A stretch of DNA of 64,000 nt, from the NCBI GenBank assembly GCA_030998225.1, contig JAPYXD010000686.1, positions 1,860,001-1,924,000 of the forward strand. Reading direction: 5' to 3'. Within the stretch, counting starts at the first letter, position 1; every line of letters starts with the position of its first letter. This document shows, piece after piece, positions 21,190-32,879 of this stretch. A program made the translations under genes and the position numbers. The notes under the pieces are model-generated. The model was given only the letters and a program-made list of their open reading frames with translations. It did not search any database and was not told the origin of the DNA. The DNA comes from Diplolepis rosae (taxonomy: Eukaryota; Arthropoda; Insecta; Hymenoptera; Diplolepididae).

Positions 21190-21704
21190 CATTCAGAAAG
21201 AAGATTTGATTGAATCAAATAAAATGATTAGTTTGAATAACTTTCTTTGATTTAAAGAAATGATTTGTTTAAATGAAATAAAATTTGTTTGATTCAAACA
21301 AAATATCTTGAAACCAAATAAATATTTGTTTGAATCGAATTAATTTTTCTTCAAATCAAAGAAATTAATGCTTTGATGTATGGTGAAAGATATAATTTGT
21401 TTGATTCAAGGCAGACATTTATTTGATTCTAACCAATATTTATTTGATCCAAAGATATTTTGTTTGAATCGAATTAATTTTTCTTCAAAACAAAGAAATT
21501 AATGCATTGACATATGCTCAAAGGTATAATTTGTTTGATTCAAGGCAGAAATTTATTTGTTTCGAACCAATATTTATTTGATCTAAAGATATTTTGTTTG
21601 AATCATAAAAATTTTGTTTCGTTAAAACAAAACATTTCTTTACATCAAAGAAAGTTGTTCAAACTAATCATTTTATTTGATTCAATCAAATATTTTTCTG
21701 AGTG
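21190..21704. mobile_element. CACT-ended MITE with internal tandem repeats
   Basis: A 515-bp element is bounded by TA. Its ends are CATTCAGAAAGAAGATTTGA and, reversed, CACTCAGAAAAATATTTGAT, with inverted similarity of about 65 bp. Inside, a unit of about 135 bp (TTTGTTTGAATCGAATTAAT ... TTTATTTGATC.AAAG) is repeated 2.2 times (21321-21452 and 21453-21590 plus part). It sits at the upstream edge of the transposase fragment at 21707. Confidence 0.75.
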
Positions 21705-21706
21705 TA

Positions 21707-22239
21707 GTACTTTCGATGGTAACCCTCCACAGCCCTTAATAACAATTTTAAAATTAAAAGAATTACATCAGTCGAATAGTAAGAGCACAATTCAAGGAAT
21801 TCGAGAAAAGTTGAAAGCAATAATCGATTCTGAAGACACTGATTTTAGTGATTTTGTAGATGCAGTAGCGCACGATTATGCTTTATCAGCTGTTAGAGAT
21901 TGTTTGATTTTTTACACAACTGGTCGTATAACTGCTGACATTAAACAGCACACTCAGTGTTCGACATGCTTAAATGCATTTTTGACCACTTCTGAAATTC
22001 ATGCAGATACGATATCTTTTTCTTCTGATCAGTTACCTGAAAGTTTGAGTAGATTTGCAAAAATAAATAAAGATTTCATACATCCAAATGTTAAGTTATA
22101 CAAGCTTATCACAGTTGTCGAATATCTATTTAATAAACATTCCCGTTTTAGCAATTCTTTTGATCTAATTCTAGACGATTTAATTTCATCTGAAACAAAA
22201 TTTATTTTTCAATGCAAAGAACATGCAAAACAAGATTGA
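21707..22239 (+). pseudogene. Transposase C-terminal fragment, possibly P/THAP9-like
   Basis: The frame is open for about 177 codons to the stop at 22237. It contains YTTGRITADIKQHTQCSTCL, FIHPNVKLYKLITVVEYLFN and FDLILDDLISSETKFIFQCK ending in EHAKQD. The pattern of a CxxC about 10 residues after Y.(T/C)G.I, an IHP motif and a closing CxxH resembles the C-terminus of P-element/THAP9-type transposases. The N-terminal THAP and catalytic regions are absent. The open frame begins inside the neighbouring MITE at 21514, so any 241-residue product would be a chimera. Family assignment is tentative. Confidence 0.45.
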
Positions 22240-22446
22240 TACATGATTGATACAAGACAAGACAAGATTGTAATCAATAAACATTGAATGTTGTTTCTCA
22301 TTTTTACAGGTTTGTAAATTACTTTATAAGTAAGTTGTAAATACTGTAAATAGCCTTATAATATAATAAAACTCATTTTTACAGAGAAACGTTTCAGTTT
22401 GTTGTTAAATTAATCTCGCCCCAGATTAACAATAAATAAATTACAT

Positions 22447-22715
22447 ATTATATATATTGTGTATATGGTATGTATATACATATGTTGTATGCTTTTGTTA
22501 TATTATTATACACAATATAACAAAGGTTATCCATAACAATGCTAACTTGAGCGTTTAGATTTGTTTCCATGTTTGAATGTGTGTGCATATATTTACGTGC
22601 CAATTATAACAAGAGATATTGGCACCTAAATGTATGCATGTAAATACATAATAAAATTAAATTAACCAGGCGGGACATGAGAATGAAAGAATGAATTAAA
22701 ATAATGTAAATGAAA
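22447..22715 (+). repeat. Left copy of a 270-bp direct repeat (LTR remnant?)
   Basis: Closely similar to 30641-30915, e.g. GTGTATATGGTATGTATATA, GCTAACTTGAGCGTTTAGAT, GAGATATTGGCACCTAAAT, TTAAATTAACCAGGC. The two copies flank the Gypsy-like coding block 23570-29990 in direct orientation, as LTRs would. No clean TG...CA ends or primer-binding site were found. Confidence 0.55.
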
Positions 22716-23569
22716 AATAACAATTTTTCCCGAAATTTTAAATTTAATTATGTCTGACATTTTCTTCTTTTTTTCAAGTTTGGAACTTCAAAACTTTTCT
22801 TAAAATTTAATTTTGACATGATTTCATATATATTAATGTGATATTATGATATAATACATATATTGATTATTGATAGAAATATCAAACATCACTACGCTCA
22901 ATCCAATCCTGATAAAATCCTTAAATTGAGCGAAATAGGTGAATCACCGCGATCATTCCGCAGAGGTGCCAATTTCGACAGTTTCAATTCTATTCCTGTG
23001 ATAGACCGCCGAAGGGATTAAAACTTCTCCATTTAAATAATCCTTCCTCTCCAAAAATAAATAAAATTGAGTTTTGAGAGTTCGCTTTTGTGCTCTTTAG
23101 CAGAAAGTTAATTCTGAAATTCAAGCTCTTGTGCTCTTCAGCAGAGAGACTGAATTTTAAACTTCAATTTTTATTCCAACTTTTCTTTTAATTAGAATTT
23201 ACACTTATGCTCTTTAGCAGTGTCGATTCTAGAATTCCTAAACTCTTATATGAATAATATAAATGTTATTACTGGAAATAATAAAACAGAAGTGTCATTA
23301 CTGAGTATTAAAATAGAAAAACATAGCTAATACTATGCTGCATTCATTTAAATTATGTATAGATTATTATACGAAATACAAGTCAGATTTGTGTGAATAA
23401 ATTAATTTTTATATTTTAACAATAAAATTTAAAACAATCTCCGAAAAAGTAGGTGAAAACAGAAAAGAACCTTCGAGAATACTCAGCAGGTTGAAACTAA
23501 TCTGACTGCTTTAATTGTGTCGAGATTCAAACCTTGACTGGTTTTCGTCTTGGGACAATTATTTAAACC
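22716..23569 (+). other. Leader of the Gypsy element with a triple motif
   Basis: No gag gene is recognisable. Three copies of TGTGCTCTTTAGCAGA-like sequence lie at about 23088, 23130 and 23207, each in a similar AGA(A)TT context. A gag remnant is not visible, although zinc-knuckle gag would be expected here. Confidence 0.45.
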
Positions 23570-24136
23570 TTCCTGGTCGACCCAGGTTCTGACGTGAATC
23601 TTGTAAAACTTCACCCTTTACGCCAGGATATGATTATCGAACCCCTGAGTTCTATCCTTATCACCGGCATAACCAACGATCCTGTGAAAAAAATCGGTAC
23701 AGTGAAAATCACGATTTTTAAGAGTCCTGTGGAATTTCACGTCGTAGGTCACGAAGTCCCTATTTCGCCCGATGGCATCTTAGGACGACCATACCTACGA
23801 CAGGAGCAAGCACAAATTTCATTTAGGCATAATACCCTAGTCACCGTACTTAACCCTATCACGCCGATTCCATTTGTCGACGCGGAATCACAGGAAGCCA
23901 ACAAAGCCCTTAAATCGGAAATCAAGCCTTTCGCCAGGATCTTGAAAATCAAAGCAAGAACCAGGCAACACATTGCGATAGATGTGCCCAATTCGGAAAT
24001 CCATCAAGGGTACCTGCCAAGGATTGATACACCAGAAGGCTTGTTCATAGGTGAAGCAGCCCTCAGCACTCGAGATGGCAAGTGTCACGTCCTGGCCATA
24101 AACACCACAGAAAAGGACATAGCATTTAATTTCTAA
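23570..24136 (+). pseudogene. Gypsy protease and following linker
   Basis: The open frame starts upstream of 23594 with FLVDPGSDVNLVK. The aspartic protease active site, normally D(T/S)G(A/S), appears as DPGSD. ILGRPYLRQEQAQISF near residue 65 is the conserved second protease motif (ILG...L). The segment 23880-24136 (TRQHIAIDVPNSEIHQGYLP, IDTPEGLFIGEAA) is the usual protease-RT linker of errantiviruses. Retroviral-type proteases work as dimers and cut Gag-Pol. It stops at 24134 just before the RT frame. Confidence 0.75.
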
Positions 24137-25500
24137 CCACAAGAAATCATCCCCACTGATTTCTGCAGATTCCCCAGTGAAAAATTCTCGGAATCGGAGA
24201 CAGATGACCTGCCTGAATATCCTCAGGAACAGCTGGCAGGAAGTCATTCCGATCGCGTGAAGAGAGTGATAAAAAGTTTATATGTGTCACACCTGTCGCC
24301 TGAAGGAAAGGACTATGTATTCGGCTGGGCGGAAGACTATGCGGACATCTTCTACTTAAATGGCGAGAAACTCACCTCCACTCATCTGATGCAGCACCGA
24401 ATTCCGACCATCGACGATAAAATCATTGTTAAGAAACAATACAGGTCACCTCGCGAGGTTACTAAGCAGATACATGCCCAGATAGAGAAACAGTATAAAA
24501 GTGGCATCATAGGCAGCTCCAAGTCTCCCTACAACTCACCACTTTTAGTCGTCCCTAAAAAACTCGACGCACCCGGCGAACGAAAATGGAGAATTGTAAT
24601 CGACTTCCGAGCCCTCAATGAAAAAGTAATAGGAGATTCCTATCCACTACCCAACATTTCAGAAATTTTACCGTGTTAATAGGGATACACGAAACAGAGG
24701 TATTCGTCTATTTGGATGACATTGTGATATATACAGAAAGTCCGGAAGAACATGATAAAAAGGCAAGAAGACTTTTTGTTCGTCTGGGGAGTGCTAATCT
24801 GAAACTGCAACCAGACAAGTGCGACTTTTTACGAACGGAAGTCGCCTACCTAGGGCACATCATCGGGCGTGAAGAGTTAAAACCCAACCTGGATAAAGTT
24901 AACGCGGTTAGGCAATTCGCCAGACCCACTACCGTGCGAGCAATCCAAGAGTTCCTTGGGCTCTGTGGGTACTATCGAAGATTCATCCAAGATTACGCGG
25001 AATTGACAAAACCACTCTCCGACCTTCTCAAAAAGGGCGTAAAATGGGAATGGGGAAACAGCCAAAATATAAGCTTGAGAAGACTTCGCAAGTATCTCTG
25101 TAGGGAGCCTATTCTCTTATACCCAGATTTTCAGAAGACATTCAAACTAACCGCGGATGCCTCAGATTACGCGGTCGGAGCAGTATTGACCCAAGAAAAA
25201 GACGGAATAGATATGCCCGTGGCATACTTCTCGAAAACCATGAATACTTGCGAGCAAAGGTACCCTAAGGCCGAGAAAGAGTTCCTCGCCGTAATGTAAG
25301 GTGTTATGAATTTCCGCCCATACCTGTACGGCCGAGAATTTATTTTGGCTTGCGACTACGAACCTATTCACTGGATAACCTATGTTGAGAACCCTGGAGT
25401 ACGTCTCCTACGATGGAGATTAAGGTTCCAGGATTACCAGTACAAGTTCGAGTACAAGCAGGGGAAATTAAACAGGGGCGTTGAGGCTCTTTCTGGAAAT
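24137..25500 (+). pseudogene. Gypsy reverse transcriptase and first RNase H
   Basis: RT fingers are clear (QYRSPREVTKQIHAQIEKQY, GIIGSSKSPYNSPLLVVPKK, WRIVIDFRALNEK). After SYPLPNISEIL the sequence jumps at about 24675 to VFVYLDDIVIYTESPEEHDK, so palm motifs A and B with the first catalytic Asp are missing. The thumb and connection follow (FLGLCGYYRRFIQDYAELTK). RNase H motifs: LTADASDYAVGAVL, YPKAEKEFLAVM, stop at 25297, then NFRPYLYGREFILACDYEPI and GKLNRGVEALSGNP. The fourth catalytic position, Asp in the usual (N)ADALS, is Glu (VEALS). Confidence 0.85.
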
Positions 25501-26750
25501 CCAGCCACAGAAACGGATTTGGCAAGCTCAACCGAATCCAGTGAAGATTTCGATGACTCTGGTGGAATGAGCCAATCCCATTCCCCGCCCAGGAGAAGAG
25601 TCAATCCTGAAACTGTCAGGACAAACGGGCACATTCCAACTAGAACTCCCAAACAGGTGTTAGTGATCCGCAACAAGGTCGAGGCAGAAAAGTCAAGGCC
25701 CGTCACGAGGTCATCTACCCTGCAGAGAGGAGTTGAACATCTCGAATCAGCACCTGTTACTTCCGGGCGAATTCCACCCCCCACAAAACCAACGACGGCA
25801 AAAAGGGAAACTATAGTCGACCGAAAGCCATCGGTAATAAGAGGCAGGCCCATAGTCACCAGGTCTGCTATATTCGAACCAACTAAATCCACAACGATTA
25901 CCACCATCCTGCCGGAGAAAGGCAGGCAAACGGCGAAACAGAGGGGAAGACAACCTAATCCTTCTTCCACGATGCCGAAGGGAAGCTCCGATGAAACGTA
26001 CGCGCTCCCGGTAGGTCGGATAGGCCCGAGCCCGAACGAAAGTTGCATCGCGAAACGGCTCTCGCGGCGTCGAAGAACAAAGGAACTCCCGGGAACGCCC
26101 ATGAATAGCCATGAATCTTCCTCTGAGTACGAACAATCTTCAAGTGATGAGTACACAGAAGATTCAGACCCTCCTGCGTATAGGAAGTCACACAGCGTTC
26201 TCCCAAGCCTGGAGTTGCGCACAGGTGGCGCGAAGGACGGTTCTCCACCGAAGAGTGCGCCTCCATGCGTCCGAGTACCGAATCCTTGGTACCCTCCTCT
26301 CCAGGAACCCTACGTAGGCGTCTTCGTCGACGGCGCCTGCAGCTGGAACGCCAGAGGTGAACCCAGGGCTGGCATCGGCGTCTGGTTCGGCCCAGACGAC
26401 ATGTTGAAAGTCTCTCGGCCGGCCTGGGGTCGGCAGACTAATAACGCTGCTGAAATCGAGGCCTCTGTCGAGGCGGCCCAAAGGAATCAGGATGCTGGAA
26501 TAACGAAATTAGGAATTAACACTGACTCCAAATATCTAGTCAACAGCGCGACGGAATGGATCCCAACGTGGAAAAAAACTACTGAAAGACTGCTGAAAAC
26601 AAACCAGTTAAAAACCGAAACAAATTTGAGAAATTAAAAAAGGCAATAGAGCCAATCGAGGTAATCTTGAATCATATCCCAGGGCATAACGGCATTGAAG
26701 GCAACGAGGCAGCCGACAGACTTGCCCGTGAAGGGATCGAAAGAAAATGA
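25501..26750 (+). pseudogene. Basic linker plus second, RNase H1-type domain
   Basis: Directly after the retroviral RNase H, a 260-residue Ser/Thr/Pro/Arg-rich linker (about 25500-26285, with runs such as RLSRRRRTKELPG and HESSSEYEQSSSDEYTEDSD) leads to a domain of cellular RNase H1 type. Its motifs are YVGVFVDGACSWNARGEPRA, WGRQTNNAAEIEASVEAAQR, GINTDSKYLVNSATEWIPTW and, after a frameshift near 26620, PGHNGIEGNEAADRLAREG. The four catalytic acids (D, E, D, D) and the loop His are all present. RNase H1 degrades RNA in RNA-DNA hybrids. A second RNase H beside a decaying first one is the arrangement known from vertebrate retroviruses and some plant and oomycete Gypsy elements. Here it is on an insect Gypsy. 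Confidence 0.8.
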
Positions 26751-28640
26751 ATGCTCAGTTCTGAATCTGAAGAGGACGCTGATAAACCTAGTGGACCATT
26801 GAAGACAATTGTTGACGTTCCGCCCTTGCCTATAGACAGTGACGAGAACAGTAGGGATGTGGAATTTGATATGGAAACCCTTAAAAGGGATCTACAAAAA
26901 TCATTCTCTTAAGTCGAGAAATCTGTGGAGAGGAAGGGATTAGACATATCCAACATAAAACCTGACTCAATCTACTAGGATCATGATTCGCCAATAATTG
27001 GAAGGCAACCTTCAAGGAGATCATTACTCCGGACGCCAGCTACGTGTGCAGTCCCAGACGCGAGGTCGACACCATTCCCAAACACCGAAGAAGAGGAAGG
27101 AACGGATACGAACGAGAGCCCAACAAGAAGAGGCTTGGACTTTAGACCACGGCGACTACAGCATTCGGAAACGTCCGAAACGATCACCGTTTGCTCCACT
27201 CCAGTCTCTAGCTCTTTAATCGATGTTGCTATTCCTTATATCGATCCTCCTTTACACCCTTCCTTGGAGGAAAAGTCAGAAGTGCAAAAACCTCTTCTGA
27301 ACTGCACGGAGGTGCACAACATTAAGCACGAGTAGACAGAACCACTGACTTACCGACGAGACAACTACGCGCATTTTCTTTCTGAAGACTACGAACCCAC
27401 AAACGCTATTGCAAAGCTGCTTGTGGCCATCGAGCGTCTTGACCTCCAAGACACCTGGGAAAGTCGACCCAAAAAGGGGCAAGTGCTGGTCACTCCGCAC
27501 GGATAACACAAGACCTACTCGATCGTAGTGAATAAACGACACTCTGGCGAAATTGACTGGAAGGATGTGACTCAGGGGCGGAAAAATCTCCAGCTGGCCC
27601 TCAGACGTGACAAGAAAACAACACTGCGAATGGAAAATTCAGGAGACCTCCTGGGCTCTTTGCCTCGGAACAAAATGACAGACATTCTGTATAAAATATT
27701 CCGGGGTGGTGACATAACTGTCACACTTTGCTACGGGAAGATTCAGGTCCCACCTCCTGAAATGAGGCCCAAGATAATCGAAGAGTACCACAGCAGCCTC
27801 ATAGGAGGCCACAAGGGCATAAGCAAAACCTACAGGAGAATTAGGGAGCGAATCACCTGGCCCCAGCTGAGAGATCAAATCACAGAATTTATTCAAGGTT
27901 GTAAAAGCTGTTTCGAAAAAAACTCGTGCGAGCTCGAAACCGCCAACCCATGCTCATTACCGAAACTCCGGCCGAACCGTTCGACAAAGTGTCTCTCGAT
28001 ACAGTCGGTAAACTACCAACTACCCCTAACGGAAATCGCCACATTCTCACAATGCAGGACAACTTCAGCAAGTACTGCATCGCGGTCCCTATACCAAACC
28101 TCAAGACCACAACCATCGCACACGCCGTCGCGACGACCCTCTTTTCACAATATGGCGCTCCTAGAGCCATACTTACGGAGAGAGGAGGAAGTTTTGTGAG
28201 TAAACTAATGAGGAAATTGGAAGGGCTGTTTAATGTCAAACAGCTAACGACTTCGGGCTATCGACCTCAGAACAATGGATCATTGGAAAGAAGTCATGTT
28301 GTACTAACTGATTATATCGAACATTATGCGAGCAACTACGACGACTGGGATCGTCTGCTTCCATTCGCAATGTTCGTCTATAATACCTCGGTTCACAAGG
28401 CGAGCAATTTTACACCCTATGAGCTTGTGTTTGGGTGGTTAGCCAGGGCTCCCAGTTCCTTTCCCCAGAGCGACGAACTGGAAACCTACGGCTCCTACTT
28501 GCGTGATTTGATAGTCTGAATATCGGAGATACAGAAAATCGCGGCACGAAATTTGGTAAGCGCCAAACAGCGCTCAAAGGAATTCTATGATCGCAAATTT
28601 CGACCCTTAAAGGGTAAAGTAGGGGGCCAATTCTATGCAA
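26751..28640 (+). pseudogene. Gypsy linker and integrase
   Basis: After a Glu/Ser-rich, stop-containing linker (26751-27520), integrase begins. The HHCC zinc module is seen as YHSSLIGGHKGISKTYRRI with FIQGCKSC 20 residues on. After a frameshift near 27920 the core shows FDKVSLDTVGKL (first Asp), ILTERGGSF where the usual second Asp is Glu, and YRPQNNGSLERSH (catalytic Glu). The frame stops at 28517, but C-terminal-type sequence (ISEIQKIAARNL, SAKQRSKEFYDRKFRPLKGK) continues to about 28640. Integrase inserts the cDNA. With a frameshift and an altered second acidic residue this copy should be inactive. Confidence 0.8.
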
Positions 28641-28982
28641 TAAAAGAAGTTAGGGAAGGGAAATTCGACAGTAGGATAACGTTATCCTACAGGACAAGTT
28701 CGGTGAGCGCTGCATGAAGCACGCTGACAAGCTCCTGATCTTTCACGGATGAAGTATCGGAGGTTTGCTGGTGTGCATCATAACCAGGCGCTGAAGTTGA
28801 GGACATGTCACCAAGGAAAAATAACCAAAAAAATAAATAAACAAAAATATAATAAATATATACATTCGTGTACATATTACACCAATACAAGTGGTCCCCC
28901 CTTGGATCAACCCTGGCGACTTGTGCCCCACGTCCCATACTAGAACTATGACTAACGATAATAAAATTTCGCAGGTAATATC

Positions 28983-29990
28983 ATGAAAACCACCACCATT
29001 CTATTATTATTTTTGGCAGCAAGTGCCATGCTCAAAAACACCATTAGTCAAGGGACGAGACCTACCGGATCCTGCCTTTTGAGGCCAGTACTCGCCTCTA
29101 CTACGAATACCAGGGCCTAATGAGGCGCAGAGTTTCCACCTGGAGGATCACTAGCTTCCTGGACACTCAGAAGCTATGCCTCGGATTGGAGGCGTATAAA
29201 TCACGGCTAACTGCGCTCACCACGATGTGTCGACCAATGCTGGGAGCTGAATGTCAACAGCTAATAAAATGATTCCACCTGGGAAGCAAATGGGAAGCTG
29301 CCTACAAATTACATCGCGAAATAACCCATGTGGCAGAAGAACTAAACCGACGAACCGTTGCCCAATTACCAGCACATTTGCCCCAGGGGCTAAGGAGACG
29401 AAGAACCACCCCAATGCTGGGATTCCTGGGAGGCATCATCGGCGGCGTCACTGGCCTTCTCACATACCAAGATGGTCAGCAAATCGAGGATGAAATTAAT
29501 AACCACAACCAGGTGGCTGCTAATCTATCTCACCTGGCAGGGAAACATACTCACGTTGTACGAGCACAATTCGAGGAAATACATGGACGATTCAACATCT
29601 ATGAAGAACGTCAGAAAGAATTGAAACAGCAGGTCACCGAGATCCAGAAAGGCATGTATGAGATGTCCTCTTCTGTAGTAAAACTGGAATACTCTCGGGC
29701 ACTTTCAAACACACATCACGTCCTGGAGGCAGGCCTCGATAAGCACCTTCGAGCGGCCAATCGGTCGCTAGAAATCATCCATTACGCCCGTCGAGGCCAG
29801 TTGCATCCCTCATTGCTGACAGCTATTCGTTTGGCTGAGGAACTAGCAGGCAATCAAGCAGCTGATTCCCATTCTGATGAATTCAGAATAGAACGACGAT
29901 GCACCACCACCTCGAATACACCTGCTCCAAAGAACAGAACCGCACCGATCAGTACTTCCGCATCGAAGGCAGCTACCTGATTACCAGCAC
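28983..29990 (+). pseudogene. Errantivirus env (F-like), broken
   Basis: An env-type gene follows pol by about 340 bp. It starts with a signal-peptide-like MKTTTILLLFLAASAM at 28983. That frame ends near 29118; code continues in another frame, with an in-frame stop at 29270-29272. From about 29330 the frame is open to 29980 and shows a tetrabasic RRRR cleavage-type site followed by a hydrophobic Gly-rich stretch (MLGFLGGIIGGVTGLL), the furin site and fusion peptide layout of baculovirus F-like/errantivirus Env. A helical region follows. The C-terminal transmembrane anchor is not seen, and the last 40 codons look out of frame. Not functional as it stands. Confidence 0.75.
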
Positions 29991-30640
29991 AAAGCTTGCA
30001 GCCAAGTAAAAGAAAGGCGGAGGAAAAGTTGAGCTAATTTAAACCCAAACGTTGGGACGACGACATGTCGATAATTATCATTAATGGTTTTCTTTTTTTT
30101 ATATAATGTGATACACAAATTAAATTCAATGCTTAGGTAAGAGGGAAAACTCCATTTATTATGGATTATTATCAACGATTTAGTAATTTCAATTGATGTT
30201 AATGGAATGTCTAATCATGTTTGCAAATTGTGCGTGAGGCCTTCCTTGAACCACCCCTACTCTCGCGGACGAAAGCGCAATCTTCCGGTGTGCTTTGTTA
30301 CGAGCAAACCGTGAATAAAATATTAAAAATTATAATAAGTTGTAATTTAATAAAAATATTTTATAAACACCCAAGCGAGGTATTTTACGCAAGACTCAAA
30401 TAAACGATGAATAAATAGTTCTTCACGGTTCTCGTAAGCTGAGCGCTTTTCCACGCTCATCATAGACAGGTAAAGAGGTCGGTTCAAGGACATAAACATA
30501 TTAGGAAACTCAAAATCAAAACAGCAATCTCCATGCAAGGGAAAAAGATTGTTTATGATGATAAATAAGGTTATAGGTATATATGTGTATGTGTGTGATC
30601 TATAATATAATGTATATTATATATGCTATGTTATATATAT
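29991..30640. other. Region between env and right repeat
   Basis: No ORF or polypurine tract could be assigned with confidence. An (AT)n tract lies at 30600-30650. Confidence 0.4.
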
Positions 30641-30915
30641 ATATATATATATTATGTATATTGTGTATATGGTATGTATATACATAAGTTGTATGCTTTT
30701 GTTATATTATTCTACAGGATGTAACAAAGATTATTCATAAGAATGCTAACTTGAGCGTTTAGATTTGTGTCCATGTTTGAATTTGTGTGCATATATTTAC
30801 GTGCCAATTATGACAAGAGATATTGGCACCTAAATATATGCATGTAAATACATAATAAAATTAAATTAACCAGGCAAGACATGAGAATGAAAGTATGAAG
30901 TAAAATAATGTAAAT
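30641..30915 (+). repeat. Right copy of the 270-bp direct repeat
   Basis: Partner of 22447-22715; see there. Similarity stops at about 30920, where the right side continues into a purine-rich stretch (GAAAAGGAAAACGAAAAGGA). Confidence 0.55.
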
Positions 30916-32879
30916 GAAATGAATGAAGATTAAGAAAAACGTGGAAGTTTAAAATTTGTAAAGAACGATAGAGAAGAGAATGCGAGAAAACAGCGAACGC
31001 AGGTAGGTGGGACAAATAACGGAGAAAGAAGGAAAAGGAAAACGAAAAGGAAAATGCTTACACACGCGTAAGCTGGACCCTAGTGGCTGGATAGTTGACT
31101 TAGACTCGTAAAAAGACCTAGCCAGGGCCACGAATTCGGAATTGTACTTGGGCGGACGTTAATATTACTAAAATCTTTCCTCCGACGGAAGCCATTCACG
31201 GGTTTGTCGCGCTAAAAAATTATACAAGTAAAATTTTTATCACTACGCTTCGAAAATAATATTTTTAGTGCGTCGGTGATCGGTTAGCCGCGAGAGTTAA
31301 CTGTGCGTGTAAAGCCTGGCGTTGAAAAACAAAATTCCGAAAAATAATCCTGTCGTCGAATCTCAAAACGACGAGAAGATATTTTTCGAGAAGCCACATT
31401 AAGGTTATAAACGATTAAAAGTGGAGAAAGAACACAATTTAAAAGTACTGTTTTCTTTCTGATTCGAAACCATCCATCTTTTAATTTTTATAAAATCAAT
31501 AAGGCAGAAGTGTCGAGAATTCGTGTGTGTTAGTTGCAACCACGTGCAACCGGTGAAAAATGAACAAGAGTGACTAGTTTTAGTCACGCATCACAGAGTT
31601 TTTAAAAGCCTAGTTGACTCAGAAAATCAAGGGTGGTATTGACGACAGCCTTCTTCTCCAGCTCTTGTCCTATCAACTGTTAGAATTAACTACAAATATC
31701 GGTAAGCTGTATCGTTCTCAATTTATAATATTTCATTTGAATATAGAAGCAAAACCTTTTGATTGAGCCCTTCCGAAATTTAGTAAATATTTTCTTTTCG
31801 CCGAAATTCTAGCATTTTATATTCCGTTCTGGTAGCCAGTAGAGAAAGCAAAGATTCCGAAAATGATCCTACTTAAAAATTAAAAAAAAGGGACACAAAA
31901 GTGTCCTACAATTTGTAAGCCTCCACGTACATTTTTTCATCTTTTAAATAAATAATTATTTATTGCAAATAATATTTAATTATTTATTTATCCCTACCAC
32001 CCGTGCGTAACAGTCTTATGTCATTTCATTACTAATTCTCTCTTTGTTTATTGAAATTGATCTCAAACATTTCGAGCTTTATTATTGTCTTAATTAATAC
32101 TCGCGATTTTTATTGGTTGCAAAATAGGGAGGAAAAATGAAGTGGAAAAATCCACAACAACTATTATCAAGCTTATAACATTAATACAAGGAATCTATTG
32201 ATAATGAAATGCATTGACATATGCAACTACATTTCTCACAAAGTTCACAGAAATGCACTCAACAATTGATCAGACGAAGAATTTTTGCAAATTTCGTTAC
32301 GCGTAATAGTCATGGAGCTTACTGGACAGTACATTTGTCCAACTTTCATTGAACGAGCATAACCTCAAAGATGCATCATCTTTGAAATTGAGATGAATTG
32401 CGTTCCACTCTATTTGCTCTTCACGCATATTGCAATCACTGAGTTTGTTCGCTCCTCAGTTTCTGTAACAATTAACACCGTCAGTCCAAAGTCAATTGAC
32501 TATGCCGTTTGCAATCCCGATATAACACTGCAAGCAACGGTAACTAATTTTATCGACTTTTGCAATATCTTCAGGCGCTTTTTGTTGCATTTCGTATTAC
32601 ATGAAGTCATTATACTCTTTTCCATGGTCTACGTTACGAAGATGAAGCTGATTTTCAGGCTTCGAAAAGTTGATATTTCGTAATTCATACAAAAACTCCA
32701 ATAAATTTGGTTCCAAAAAATGCTTTAAAATCATCCTCAAGAACTACATTGATTTGACGTACAACTCATGGACGTCTGTTGTCAATATTTGAAAATAAGC
32801 ATTGAAAATGTTGTGAAAGTTCAAGACATATCGAAGGAAGTACAAGTAAGCTTTGAGTTCTGGCTTAGACATTTTACCA
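30916..32879. other. Intron sequence without recognised genes
   Basis: Mixed AT-rich sequence with a more GC-balanced stretch at 31050-31320. I see no gene, and no repeat partner elsewhere in the window. Part of 32300-32880 may be upstream sequence of the degenerate ORF that follows. Confidence 0.4.

Larger units (their letters stand above)
22447..30915 (+). mobile_element. Errantivirus-like Gypsy element with two RNase H domains
   Basis: Gene order protease, RT, RNase H, second RNase H, integrase, env on the + strand between direct repeats is that of a Ty3/Gypsy errantivirus-type element, with one extra domain. All genes carry lesions: RT is missing its central motifs, there are stops at 25297 and 28517, frameshifts near 26620 and 27920, and a broken env. 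GC content is clearly higher than its surroundings from 23.5 to 30 kb. It is a single inactive copy. Confidence 0.8.

Noticed and set aside
25434..26222. Long minus-strand ORFs opposite the pol linker
   Set aside because: Shadows of the + strand frame, which has RNase H motifs.
22447..30915. Confirmed LTR pair
   Set aside because: The 270-bp direct repeats flank the element, but clear termini, primer site and polypurine tract are missing, so they are annotated only as repeats.
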